Origin: Chrysoperla carnea
Taxonomy: Eukaryota > Arthropoda > Insecta > Neuroptera > Chrysopidae
Assembly (NCBI RefSeq): GCF_905475395.1
Contig: NC_058342.1
Coordinates: 3,531,001-3,595,000, forward strand
Length of the DNA stretch: 64,000 nucleotides
Direction: 5' to 3'
The notes beneath the pieces are model-generated. The model had not been told where the DNA came from. It saw nothing but the letters and a program-made list of their open reading frames with translations, and did no database searches. This document shows, piece by piece, positions 24,491 to 35,574 of this stretch; position 1 is the first letter of the stretch, and every line of letters starts with the position of its first letter. The position numbers were made by a program, and so were the translations under genes.

Positions 24491-26082
24491 GCCAACATCC
24501 AATTATGAATTCATTTAAATCGTCATCATTTGTTTATTGTGACGAAAGAATATACAAAATTTTCCATCGAATTTTATGTGTCCAAACGTAGTTATGCATA
24601 ATCCATTTTGTAAAATTTAATACTCCATCTCCATAAATAGACATAATTTTATGCCATAAATGTATGAAATTTCAAATCGTTATCTATTGTCAGATTCGTG
24701 TATTTTTGACAACCATAATTGTGTCAATGACGTTTAAGATAAATGGGGTTATGTTCCACTAACCCAGTTTTTTTGAAGAAATTTGCTGATTAATTTTTGT
24801 TATTAAAGTATGATGATTAATTTATTTGTTATTAAGGTATAATTATTTGAGTGCGAAAATTTTAAAGGGAAATAATTCGATCAAGACTTTCCCTTCTTTG
24901 TATGAAATTATTTTATTCATTTAACTACTAGTAAAGTGTACAATTATAAACATTGTATTAGTTCAAATACGCCAAAGTATACAAAAAATATTTTTTATTT
25001 AAGACACGGTAATATTTAAAAAGAAAAAGACTTGATCATTACAATAAGTTTTTACATTATGCAATAAAATATTTGATTTGTAGGAATTCAAACAAAAAGA
25101 AAAATCAAAATTAAAATAAAAAAAAATATACTAGATGTTATTCGAATTTTTCCGCTCTTCAACTAGTAAAAAGAACAGTTTATCTAAAGAAAGCTTCACT
25201 CTAGCAAGCAGAAATTTTCTCTTTTTAAAGAAAAATACGTCCACGGTATAGGTAAAATTTCTTCAGAAAACGTTTAACTAAAAGATGATATTACGAATCT
25301 CTATGGAAAATTCTAGTATAATATATTATAAGTGAAGAAAATATAACAATAATGATCCAATAAATTACATTGCTGATAGGTAATGATTTAAAGAATTTAA
25401 TATTTATTGCACGGAATATATGTTTTATAAGTGTTAAATAATTATGTTTATTTCAGATTTAGGTTATCTTCATGATAATTTACTTTATATAAACAATTGA
25501 TTATGCAAAAATGATATAAATTTTACGAAAAAATTAAGGTTTGAAAAAAAATTAAGAATAAAGTAATTTATAAAAAGCTCAATAAGTTTTTAATTTACAA
25601 TCTTGATGTACCAGATTCTTTTCAGATATATCTCTGTTTGTTTCGTAATACCGGAATGAGATAGATTATGAAAATACTAAGTGTATAATTTAAAAAAAAA
25701 ATTTTCGGGAAGAAATATTCTTTTCACACGAGTTTTTACCCCACGAATTTACACAAAAGACCATCCTGATTAAAAAAATCTATGACATTTAAACCCGACT
25801 CGCGTCACGGTAAATGAATTTGCAATATTCCGAACTTTTTCTGTGATTCTCGTAGAGATAAATAGCGTTGAGGTAAATAGCCCTAGATAATAACAGTTTA
25901 GACACCGAAAAATGAACTTTTCTTCCAAATTATCAAGTATTGTATCTTTCTAGTTTTGTTCGAAAATACGCGAAAAATTAAATTAAGATAAACCAAAGGC
26001 AAATGTATGAAAGTACTGAAATGTATAATTTAAAAAATTTTTGGGAAGAACTATTCTTTTCACACGATTTTTACCCACGAAT
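24491..26082. other. AT-rich interior of the BEL/Pao element
   Basis: No convincing frame. Around 25,690-25,930 lies a degraded duplicate of the gag zinc-knuckle region found at 26,035-26,265. Pol should be here and is absent. Confidence 0.5.
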
Positions 26083-26964
26083 TTACACAAAAGACCATCC
26101 CGAATAAAGAAATCTATGACATTTAAACCCGACTCGCGTCACGGTAAATGAATTTGCAATATTCCGAACTTTTTCTGTGATTCTCGTAGAGATAAATAGC
26201 GTTGAGATAAATAGCCCTAGATAATAACAGTTTAGCCTGCGAAATATGAACTTTTTAAGATTATCAAGTACAGTACCTTTCTCGTTTGTTCGAACATACG
26301 CATGATGATCAGACGCTTTACAAAACGCACAGTTAGTGAAATTATTAATACAAGGATGATTTAAATTAGATACTGATGTACTATTTGAAAAATTTGTAGC
26401 CTGTGTAATAGTATTAGTATTATTTGTAGATGATCGAAAACTAAAACTTGGCAAAACAGTCAAAAGGAAGCAAGACGGTTTTGCATTTGTTCGATTTTCA
26501 AAGCAAAAGATCTAAATTTTCGAAATTACGTGGCATATCCATAAGTTTTAACTAAATGATATGTCCGCGAGTTTAAATGAGAAAATATAATGGTAATTAT
26601 TTCTTCTTGCGAAAATACGGACAAATTACTCTAGCATTTTTACGGATAGAAAGACAAAAATTGTAAAATCAAAATTCAATATTACTGTAACTACTGTGGT
26701 TTAGCTGCACTTGCGTATTTCTAGTTAATACAGTAACAGAGTTCTGTTGTTTGTTAACGGCCAAAGATAAATTCCGTAACAAGTTTGTGTTTCTTGCAAA
26801 AATAATGAAGTTTGTCTTAAAGAAGGACTCACCAAATCATCAATTCGCCTTTTTGCTCTTCTACAGGTAGATAATGGCGTACGTTGTCGTCTACGTGGAC
26901 TAGTGCCTGAGACAGGTACTGCTGGTCCATCTTGTTTTTGTATTTCCGTGATTGTCGAAACCAT
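26083..26964 (-). pseudogene. BEL/Pao gag remnant
   Basis: An ATG at 26,964 opens 79 codons rich in basic residues, a plausible gag N-terminus. After a noncoding gap, 26,463-26,083 is open for 126 codons. It contains a CAFCKASDHHAY zinc-knuckle-like motif and ends VGFKCHRFLYSG, which resembles the second knuckle of BEL/Pao gag (a CG.KHH..LH pattern). Gag proteins package the element RNA. Several cysteines of the expected pattern are lost. Assignment is by pattern memory, moderately sure. Its orientation agrees with the primer-binding-like site at 27,911-27,924. Confidence 0.5.
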
Positions 26965-27044
26965 ATTGATACTAAATTACCAGATTAATGAACTTTATAG
27001 ATATATCCAACCTATAAGAAACAACTGTACATAAAATGTTCAAC

Positions 27045-27720
27045 AAAAACTTAAAGAGAGAAAGAAAATACACCAGGTATTTTCAAAAAAAATTTTTAAT
27101 AGTATGACATCAAGTTATCCATTAATGCACAAAGGGTGCTTTAAATGAGAAAAAATCTCAACTTTAAGGTAAAAACTTAAAGAGTGAAAGAAAAATACAC
27201 GAGGTATTTTCAAAAAAAAATTCTTAATATTACAACATCAAGTTGTCCATTAGAATATTAGTGCACAAAAGGTGCTTTAAATGAGAAAAATCTCAATTTT
27301 AAGGTAAAAACTTAAAGAGTGAAGGAAAATACACGAGGTATTTTCAAAAAAAAAAAAATTCTTAATATTACAACATCAAGTTATCTATTAAAATATTAAC
27401 GCACAAAATGTGCTTTAAATGAGAAAAATCTCAATTTTAAGGTAAAAACTTAAAGAGTGAAGGAAAATACACGAGGTATTTTCAAAAAAAAATTCTTAAT
27501 ATTACAACATCAAGTTATCTATTAAAATATTAACGCACAAAATGTGCTTTAAATGAGAAAAAATCTCAATTTTAAGGTAAAAACTTAAAGAGAGGAAGAA
27601 AATACACGAGGTATTTTTCCAAAAAAAAAATTTAATAGTACAACATCAAGTTATCCATTAAACTATTAATGCACAAAAGGTGCTTTAAATGGGCAAAATC
27701 TCAGTTTTAAAGTATGAAAG
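27045..27720. repeat. Tandem repeat, five units of about 124-138 bp
   Basis: Units start with AAAACTTAAAGAG at about 27,047, 27,171, 27,303, 27,441 and 27,577. Each contains ACACGAGGTATTTTC and AAATGAGAAAAATCTCA. They lie in the leader of the BEL/Pao element between the primer-binding-like site and gag. Confidence 0.9.
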
Positions 27721-27910
27721 GGAAAACAAAAATTAAATATCATAAGTAATGAGAATAAAATATCACGTTAAGGGTTTGAGATAGAATTGAAAGATAAAAT
27801 TTAGTGTAGATCAAAACGAAAATAAATTATCTAGTTTGATAACCGAAGAAATGTGTATATCCATCCGTTTACGGTAAATTTCGGTTATAAAACACCAAAC
27901 ATCCATCCAT

Positions 27911-27924
27911 TTGACTCGCTGCCA
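27911..27924 (-). other. Primer-binding-like site of BEL/Pao element
   Basis: Minus strand, two bases inside the LTR end: TGGCAGCGAGTC. A TGG start at this spacing is what a tRNA-primed element shows. I cannot name the tRNA. Confidence 0.6.
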
Positions 27925-27926
27925 AA

Positions 27927-28746
27927 TGAAGCAAAAAGAAAATTAGAGAACCCATGATGGGGTTATTAGAAAATTAGAATATGAATATCAAAATTAAGAT
28001 TTACAAGTTACGAGTTACGAAGTTAAGAAATGATTTAGAAGGAGTGATTTAGAGTACGAGTTAAGAAGTGTTAAGGGCCCACCCATACAGTGTCCGGGAT
28101 AATTGTACTATTTAAAGCCACCCTGATATTTAAACTGACAGGTCCAGAGGTTTTTAAGATCAGAACTTGGATGTAATGTTTGGTGTTCAAGTAAAGGCTT
28201 CATTTCTTTACTTTCCAAAAGTTACCGCATGGATTTGAACTTCACATCTATAAAACAAAATGTCGAAAAGGGAAAGAGTTAAAAACAAAATCAAAGATAA
28301 TTTATAAACTTGAAAGATATTTTATGTAAATCATAATTTATAACAAGAATTGGTACAGTATCCTAAATTTAACACATTAAGTGTTTACTGAATAACAAAT
28401 CCAAATATTTAGTAAATACACAGAATTTAAAGTGTTTTACAAATAATAAAAATACTTCTGCTTGCTTCAATAAAAATACTTCTGCTTGCTCACATATCGT
28501 TTCCAAATACACCAAGTGCAAATAATTTAAAGATTATATTGGATCTAGGATCCATTATTATTGATATTTTAAATTTAATCCATACTCTAGGAGATCCCAA
28601 AAAGAAGAGAGCTCATAATCAATACTCAAACGAGTAGGTAAATTAATTCGCGCATCAATCATTGCGCATAAGAAGGTAGTTCTATTATTTTATATAATAT
28701 GTTTGTTCGTAATTTATGTACTTTAACCGACATAAATTACGGAACA
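27927..28746 (-). repeat. BEL/Pao LTR (5' LTR in element orientation)
   Basis: 820 bp. It matches 18,697-19,648 with an internal deletion near 28,445. A short duplication around ATACTTCTGCTTGCT (28,449-28,490) lies at the deletion. Confidence 0.85.
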
Positions 28747-29705
28747 CATGGAACTGACTTTGTTGGACAGCGACTTATCATTTCACAATAGAAACTGCTT
28801 TTCTGAGGATTATGCAAACTCTTTATATTGGAAGGACGTTGAAAGAGCCAAATCTTCTAGTTACAGCCTCGTTTACCATAATTTTCAATTTCAATGGGAT
28901 GCTCAAGCATACTTATGTCAAACTTGCCTATTTCATGTTTACGAATGGTATGCCAATTGCGCACTTGCGAAAAAAAACAAACTCAGGCCGACACTAAATA
29001 GAATCGTATATACCATTGACACAGAAGCTGTTTGTACCGTTTGCAATTTGAATACTACGGAAGATTAACATCACATGCTACTTGATTGTCCTGGCTATTC
29101 TTATATACGGGAGTGTTTCTTATCTTTGATAAGATGGGAGGCCTGTGCACTTAGTCTACAAACCCTAATAGAAATCTACGTCGATGTAAATTTTATAAAA
29201 CTTTTAATTTTTTAACAACTGTCTTGTGCACAAAAGCATTTATTCTTAATAAATAATTAAAAACTTCCCAAAAATTCATCTTTATATTGCAGATATTGCG
29301 TTGTTTTAACTAGCATAATTCCATTTTTTTGTTTGTTTAATTGTTATTATTACTATTATTATTATTGTTATTATTGTTGTTATTGTTATTATTGTTATTA
29401 TTATTGTTGTTATTATAGCTATTATTATTGTTATTATTATTAATATTATTATTATTATTGTTATTATTATTATTACTACTTTTTTATGTCTTTTTACAGA
29501 CTCTTATGCGAGTATTATAATCTTTGCTATCTTTTTTTTTCTTTTGTCAAAAAGTTTTGTTTCCTGTTTTGTTTCAAATCATATGTATGATTTTTTTTTT
29601 TTTCAATCTAATCTGTCTTTACAGAATGACTGACAGATCCTTTGTATTAGATTGTATATCTTAAAACAAATAAATTTATTATTATTATTATTTTCGTTAT
29701 TATTA
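28747..29705 (+). pseudogene. LINE-C copy 2, C-terminus with zinc knuckle and 3' end
   Basis: The LINE-C frame resumes at the second CATG. 106 open codons (28,748-29,068) contain CTVCNLNTTED, and after a TAA the sequence continues HHMLLDC. This is a CxxC-H-C motif common at the C-terminus of LINE polymerases and probably binds nucleic acid. The 3' UTR contains long TTA runs (29,341-29,482). A conserved end segment (about 29,530-29,700) matches 5360-5205 in copy 1, and a (TTA)n tail joins LINE-B. Confidence 0.8.
29341..29482 (+). repeat. (TTA)n/(TTG)n trinucleotide tract
   Basis: About 140 bases of ATT/GTT trinucleotides with few interruptions inside the LINE-C 3' UTR. They are absent from the left-arm copy, which has a deletion here. 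Confidence 0.9.
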
Positions 29706-31215
29706 TTGAATAGAAGCCTTCAAACTCTCCTCATTCAACGGATCGAAAGCAACAGCGGTGTCATCAGCGAACAAACTTGAGTTAGGCTTAGTCAGTGTAA
29801 CATCATTAATAAATAGAATAAATGGTCCCTTGCGGGACTTCTTTTCTAATGATTTCTTTATCAGAAAGAATCACTTTGAGGTAATTGTTATCGAAATGGC
29901 TAAATTGCACAGACTGTGAGTGATTTATTAAATAAGAATTGAATAATTTTAATGTTACTCAGCGAAAGCCAAAGTAGTATAGCTTCTCACATAGAAGGTC
30001 GTGATCCACACAATCGAACGCTTTTGACAGGTCGTACGGTGCCAATGCGTTAAGATGGCCTTCATTCCAATAGTACAAGATTTGATTGATTACTTTTAAA
30101 ATAGCCAAATTTATCGAACGTCCTCGGATAAAGCCATTTTGGTTTTCAGATATAAAATTGAATTTAGTTAAATATACAATAACTCACTTTTAAAAAAATT
30201 TTTGAGACATTGCTAAATAAAGATATTAGACGATAGTTATCAATCAAGTTTTTGTCTCCCTTCGTATATAAAGGTTTAAATACAGCCATTTTCAGCAAAG
30301 CAGGAAAAATCCCTTGTTAAAAGCATTTATTAATAATGTTACTTAGAGGCGTCGACAAAAAATGTGAAATTTTTTGAAAATGTTCACTGGTATTTCATCC
30401 CAACCTGTAGAGCGAGTATTTTTTAACGACTGAATCGTTTGAAAAACTTTTTCCTCGTTTGTTGAAAACAAGAAAAAGCTATTAATGTTACTTTTTTATC
30501 ATGGGAACAAGCGGTTGGAGTTACTAATTTCAAAGTATCCGTTATATTAACGTAGTAGCTATTAAATTCATTCGCGATTGTGGTGATATCTGATACTGTT
30601 TCATAATTGATAACAAAACAATCAGGAAAATTATTTATAACTTTCGACTAGGAGCAGTTCCTGGTGTTTATTATGTTCCATTTGGCAGAGGATTTATTTT
30701 TGAAAAACTCATAATTTCGGCATGGTAATTTAGTTTTGCAGTTTTTTATTAACGCTTTTAAAGTTTTATTCATTATAATGTTTGGATTATGTCAAAAAAA
30801 TTACCACAGATTTACTCCGCGTCGCAACAGCTATAGTGGGAGTCAAAAGTTTCAGTCGCAAGTAACGGTTCAAATAAGAAATAATTTTCATGAGAAAAGA
30901 TTCGTGAATATTTTTTGAAAGTATTTAAAATACTGATTTGATTTTTCAGTATGAAACAGATTTGGATTGCGCGTTGGTCGGATTTTAAACTATCGAAGCA
31001 CGTTGTATACACCATCTTTGTGTCGGCATTTGTGATAACATTATCAATAATCGTTGAACTAGAGAGAGTAATTCTAGTGGACTCTAGCGAGTAACTGTAG
31101 CGACTAAATTAAAACTATTCATCAGATTCTTTTTTTTTATACCTAGAATTATTTATTAGGAAGTTCAAATTGAAATCCCCACATATAAAGATTGATGTTT
31201 CTTATATTTCGATAT

Positions 31216-31782
31216 TGTTAGGCCCTGGACGGCGTTATCCTTACAAACGTGGTTCTAACACAATAAATCAATCAAATTATTATTATTAAGTAATAATATT
31301 TAATAATAACCTTATTTAAAATATTGGCATAGTTTCGATTATTAAGTCAGCAAATTTATATTGTACCTTATATTGAATTGAGTTCTAATGTGTGATGGCA
31401 ACATGGATGACTTTTTACTTGTCAGCAAAATTAATATTTAATATTTTCATTTTTACGTCAGAATATTTAATATACTGACCTAGAAAGTTTGTATTTAAGA
31501 CATTGGAAATTGATTAGAATTATACAGTGATTGGTACATACAACTTAGAGTTTAAACGTTAATAACATCGATACAAATTATAAATACTTAGTAACAATAT
31601 ACTGTGATTATTACAAACTAAGTTGAAAATCTGATAACGTAAACCATCAGTCAATAAAGTGATATTAAATAAATTACAAAAAGTCGTTTTCATTCTACAA
31701 AGGATTCATAAGGTCTCTCCTTTCTAAATACAAAGACCTTTGGTGGCAGCATCTTCCCCTGGACCAACCCAGGTACATGACA
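31216..31782 (+). repeat. Solo LTR inside LINE-B copy 2
   Basis: 567 bp starting TGTTAGGCCCTGGACGG and ending GGTACATGACA, flanked by ATAT on both sides (31,212-31,215 and 31,783-31,786). The left-arm LINE-B at about 3570 shows the same site with a single ATAT and no LTR. A CAATAAAG polyadenylation-like signal near 31,650 suggests plus orientation. Its parent family is not otherwise in the window. Confidence 0.9.
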
Positions 31783-32200
31783 ATATAACACTTAACAAAT
31801 GTTCAAAGTTTTCTAAGAAAAGTTTTAAGTCACTGCCAGGAGTTCTATGGATGGACACAGCAATGATATGAAGTGATTGAGATTTCGTAACACATTTTTC
31901 GAACATCTTCTCTACGTAGGGTACATTTATTTTCATTTCTTGACATTCAAACCCTGATTTAGCATAAATAACTGCACCATCATGATGAAATTGCACTCTA
32001 CAGCAAGATGAAATCAGGTTGTGGTTACATATTTGTGTGTAAGCAATTTCATTTTTTGTTAGTCAATGTTCACAAATGCAGACAAAGTGAGGATCTGAAT
32101 CGCTTAAAAGTACTTCTAGGTGTCCTGTTTTATTTCTTGGCCATTGGATATTAAGGTGTAGTATTTTAAAGTCTTTCAACTGAATGGGTTTCAATTAACA
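31783..32200 (-). pseudogene. LINE-B copy 2 endonuclease region
   Basis: The open part 31,996-31,787 gives QFHHDGAVIYAKSGFEC and IIAVSIHRTPGSDLKLFLENFEHLL, the middle of an APE-type endonuclease (GGxxIY...IYRPP). The solo LTR cuts it. The downstream part (GDFN region) lies at about 31,215-31,140. Confidence 0.7.
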
Positions 32201-32369
32201 ATATATTCAGTTGCTTCATTTCTTGTCAATATCCCCAGTGTGTTAGCTTTAGACGAATCTAGCAGGTCTTTGTCTTGGAAAAAAATACCTCTACAGGATT
32301 GTGCTTTTAGGCCAGAAACTTGCATCATAAACTTTTTCCTTTTTCATAAAGTTTTTTTCAGTTCCTAAG

Positions 32370-33012
32370 TTGAAGCACGCATTTGTGCCTTACGTTTCGC
32401 GTTTGCATATTTCGAAAGTACCATTTAGCATTTTTGCTGAAAAGTGCGTTTTAAGCTGCTCTTCAGTGGTTTCAGAAGACTTTCGCCCTGGAAAGACCCA
32501 TTATTTGCCTTCAGCTGCTTTCAATTGTGTAAATTCATCTGCATTTCCCGCAACTATTTTTCGTTTTTTCCTTCTAACTTCAATAAAGCCTTCTTCGTGT
32601 TCGGAATCATGAACATCCGAATTATGAGACTCTTTTGAGGTTTGAGGTTTTGTACTTTTGTTTTTGCATTCGCATCTTCAACGCGTGGAGCCCGTTGACT
32701 AATTTTTGTTTTGAGGGATCCACCAGTAAATGATTGGAACTATTTTCCATCAACTTAAGATTTAGGTCCTTGCTAACAATGGATTGTTTTTCGATCTGGG
32801 TTTTCAATGATCTAACTTCTTCAACTAAAAAGAGATTAGATTCCTTAAGCTCCTTTATTTCTTGAATAAATCGTTTCATTTAATTCACTCCCGTATCTTC
32901 AATAATTGTTTTCATTGTATTCACAAAATCATCACACTTAACTACAATTTATATGAGACATACTAAGTCAGCACCATCAATTTTAATTGCACGAGGCGAT
33001 CCAGATGCCATC
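32370..33012 (-). pseudogene. LINE-B copy 2 ORF1
   Basis: Begins ATG 33,012 (MASGSPRAIKIDGAD) and meets a stop after about 20 codons. 85 open codons at 32,879-32,622 are a clear coiled coil (EIKELKESNLFLVEEVRSLKTQIE). A decayed C-terminal part follows to about 32,370. The left-arm copy keeps only the last portion. Confidence 0.65.
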
Positions 33013-33150
33013 TTTGGCTAATAAAATGCACACGAAATTTATTTGAACATAAAAAAAAATAAAAATTTTGTTCTTGATCTAGAACCGAACTTTGGATCGG
33101 TTTTTGTACGTTTGTATGCCAACACTATATCGATGGCGCTACTGGAATTT

Positions 33151-33599
33151 TTTATTCTAATAACAATATTAATAATTAAATGATATTTGATCTTTGAATA
33201 TGATAATTAATATATGACAATTTATTAATTTGTAAAATTAATTTATGAAAATTCACACATTCCATCCTCATGTGAAATAAAAACAATGCATGCGGACATC
33301 GAAATCTGGCAAAACATAAATCCAAAACAATGGTTATTCGTAACTTCAAAACTAACTTCATTGTACATTTTTTGTTAAAATGGAAAAATACCAGATCATG
33401 AAGAACTTCTATATCAGTAACCACTAGAATAATGATTCTCACAATCCTACACAATTTATCCAAATGGTGTGGTCTATTCAAGTTAGCATAAAATATTCTC
33501 TGCTGTACTAAGTCACCCCGAAATAACGAAAGCTCACGTTGTATCAAAACATTTCATGTTATTCAAGCAAGGAAGATAAACCGCAAACTACACTGTATA
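33151..33599. other. AT-rich stretch, nothing recognised
   Basis: A 123-codon open stretch exists on the minus strand (33,547-33,176) but has no motif I recognise and runs through low-complexity DNA. I treat it as chance. Confidence 0.4.
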
Positions 33600-34450
33600 A
33601 TGGAAAATACAACGCTTCAGACGAATAATCAGTATCAGCACCGTAGTATGTTACACACAAGATTAGCTCTAAAAGATCAACTTCGTCTTCAGATCAAATC
33701 CGTCCGCAAAAGAAGACTCATCCCGTACTCAACAACGAGGTATATTGAAACTTCAATCCGCAGTTCCAATCTTCAACCCTGGGAGGCGTGTTGGGAACCA
33801 CTGATTTAATATCCACACAGAAAATGGAGCAAATTAGTCATCAATAATATGAATTCATCCTGTCCACTTTGAACTGGTTCAAAGTGGACAGAATGAGACG
33901 AAAGTCGCTGAGACGCAGGATGGGTGGGATATCCAAGGATGATCCAGTATCAGAGAGTAAGAGATCTGATACTGAGACGAGGGGAAGGGTATGTCAAAAT
34001 ACTCCATCACTTACTGTTTTTGCATCAGCTACGCCGTCGATACCCAGAGATGTCCCATCACTACCTGTATTAATGGCGGAAACATCCTCACCACTCACCT
34101 CGATCACGGAAGCGAAAGTAGAGGAAACTCCGCTCCTTCCTGTTCACTCCTAACACTCGCTGGGACGAGCTGAAAGAACTGTTTCAAAATGTACCAAGTA
34201 TCGCAAAACGCTTGCCAAAGCACAAGACCTTGGTTTGATCAATGAGATCGTGGACGATAATCTAATAACCACAAGTAGCCTACCCAACATCGATAGCTCA
34301 GTCTACGCTGCATTGTGTGCTCTTTCTTCTGCCCCAAGTATACTGAGCCAGCTGAGGAGAAAACACGTTATTATATACAAGTGTATATGGCTAGTTGATT
34401 TCTTCTGTCTTTCGAAAAACGTTGCGCATACCTCAATTTCCTAGATAAGT
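33600..34450 (+). pseudogene. Decayed, GC-richer coding sequence, possibly LINE N-terminus
   Basis: Several overlapping open pieces (33,600-33,809, 33,869-34,153, 34,235-34,444) in two frames have higher GC than the surroundings, so they look like old coding DNA. The last part contains RWDELKELFQNVPSIAKRL-type and DSSVYAALCALSSAPSIL segments. Their style is like the region upstream of RT in R2/R4/NeSL-type LINEs, such as the one at 9640. This is a guess from composition and pattern. Confidence 0.35.
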
Positions 34451-34529
34451 TTTTTGTATTTTATAAATACTTATTTTGACTACCAAATAGTCATCATCAA
34501 TATGAATTACCTAATCGTAATTACTTTTT

Positions 34530-34539
34530 CATATATATA

Positions 34540-34590
<51 letters not shown>
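34530..34590. repeat. (TA)n microsatellite
   Basis: About 60 bases of almost pure TA repeats. Confidence 0.95.
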
Positions 34591-34593
<3 letters not shown>

Positions 34594-34938
34594 ATGCATC
34601 GGATTTCTAACACAGATTCCCATAAGAACATAAACTGAATTATTTCAGAATTGCTGACTAATCAGACTCCCATAATAACATACAGAATAAATTCATTTTG
34701 TAATAAATTCTTTCTCATATAAATTGTTATAATTTAAAAACATCCTAAATGCGACGATCAAGAATAGAAGTAATCAACATTCAATAAAATAAAAGTGAAC
34801 ATTCGAAAGCATCGAAAAATTAACGCAATAATAAATCAAAGATTCGTTTCTTGAATTTATTACGACAAAAATCAAGTGGCGATCCCGGTAAATTGAACTG
34901 AAGGATTTCCAGTCGAATCCATTTTCATAGGAGAACAA

Positions 34939-35440
34939 CTAACAAGTTTTCCACTTATTCATTTCCCGAATTTTAAGCTCCTCCTTTTCTTTATTTACAT
35001 CTTCTTTTCGTTTCTCTTCCATTCTTATTTCTATTGTAAAGTGTCTCGATCCAATTAATCGATCAGCAACATTCATATTGATTTTATTTGAATTCTCAAT
35101 CGCCCTAATAATCACTAAGTCGATGTTACTTTTTCCATTTTTTGCAATGCAAGTATATTCTCCTTCCCTATCATTCTGCCTTCGTCCATTCAATACTACT
35201 AAATCTAGTCTTTTACATAATTCTACCATCTTCTGCCCATAAACATTAAAAACTTTATCCTGCTTTTTTCTTTTCGGTAGTTTAATATCGAAGTTTAGAT
35301 AGTTGTTTATTGTGGACTCTTCATCATCTTCAACTTCTTGAATTTCTGCTATTCGAGCATTAAAATCTCCTTATATACGTCTTATTTCGTTTTCAAGTTC
35401 AGTAAATAATTGTCTGTTCTCGTATTCTGAGTATTTTGGT
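34939..35440 (-). pseudogene. LINE-A endonuclease, right-arm copy
   Basis: Minus strand. [12 protein letters not shown] segment and GDFNAR (about 35,440-35,340) are followed by an open piece (35,229-34,939) with LVVLNGRR, SNIDLVI and RHFTIEI. Together these are the second half of an APE-type LINE endonuclease, with GDFNA, IDxVI and SRHF (usually SDHF) in order. The outer end stops at a (TA)n tract at 35,445. In the left arm the same position reads TATATAAGCC, so the microsatellite probably expanded from this short TA run. Confidence 0.75.
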
Positions 35441-35443
35441 GGG

Positions 35444-35444
<1 letters not shown>

Positions 35445-35524
<80 letters not shown>

Positions 35525-35574
35525 TATTTATATATAGACATATATATATCTATATATATATAGATATACATATA
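35445..35574. repeat. (TA)n microsatellite, 5' side of R1-like LINE
   Basis: About 78 bases of pure TA followed by about 50 bases of TA interrupted by GA/CA. It abuts the 5' end of the R1-like LINE. Confidence 0.95.

Larger units (their letters stand above)
18697..28746 (-). mobile_element. BEL/Pao-type LTR retrotransposon, rearranged and without pol
   Basis: About 10.05 kb lies between CATG duplications, with LTRs at both ends that have TG...CA termini. Orientation is minus. The 5' LTR is 28,746-27,927, directly followed by a TGGCAGCGAGTC primer-binding-like site. A leader with tandem repeats, a gag remnant (26,964-26,083), a long noncoding 3' region and a short purine run next to the left LTR (19,656-19,649) follow. 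The interior also contains an extra LTR and an inverted LTR forming a palindrome at 21,221-23,020. The noncoding region occurs twice (19,649-21,165 and 23,021-24,490). No protease, RT or integrase frame is visible, so it is non-autonomous. Confidence 0.75.
29706..33150 (-). mobile_element. LINE-B copy 2
   Basis: Minus strand, with the 5' end preserved. A 5' UTR with AGTAGCGCCATCGA begins at about 33,150. ORF1 starts at ATG 33,012. An endonuclease region lies at about 32,060-31,140, interrupted by a solo LTR. RT runs from about 30,340 to 29,740, truncated after FADD by LINE-C exactly as in the left arm. The RT shows NQNGFIRGRS, the DLSKAFDCVDH motif A and multiple frameshifts. This copy supplies the 5' third that the left arm lacks. 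Confidence 0.8.
11436..35440 (-). repeat. Right arm of the large imperfect inverted duplication
   Basis: This is the reverse-complement counterpart of 2690-9397, expanded by later insertions: LINE-D (12,561-16,215), the BEL/Pao element (18,697-28,746 plus its duplicated CATG) and a solo LTR (31,216-31,782). It lacks the LINE-B/LINE-C junction part corresponding to about 8641-9162 of the left arm. It retains LINE-B 5' sequence and intervening DNA (about 32,560-35,330) that the left arm has lost. Confidence 0.75.

Noticed and set aside
33176..33547. 123-codon minus-strand frame
   Set aside because: No recognisable motif or homologue pattern; composition like the surrounding noncoding DNA.
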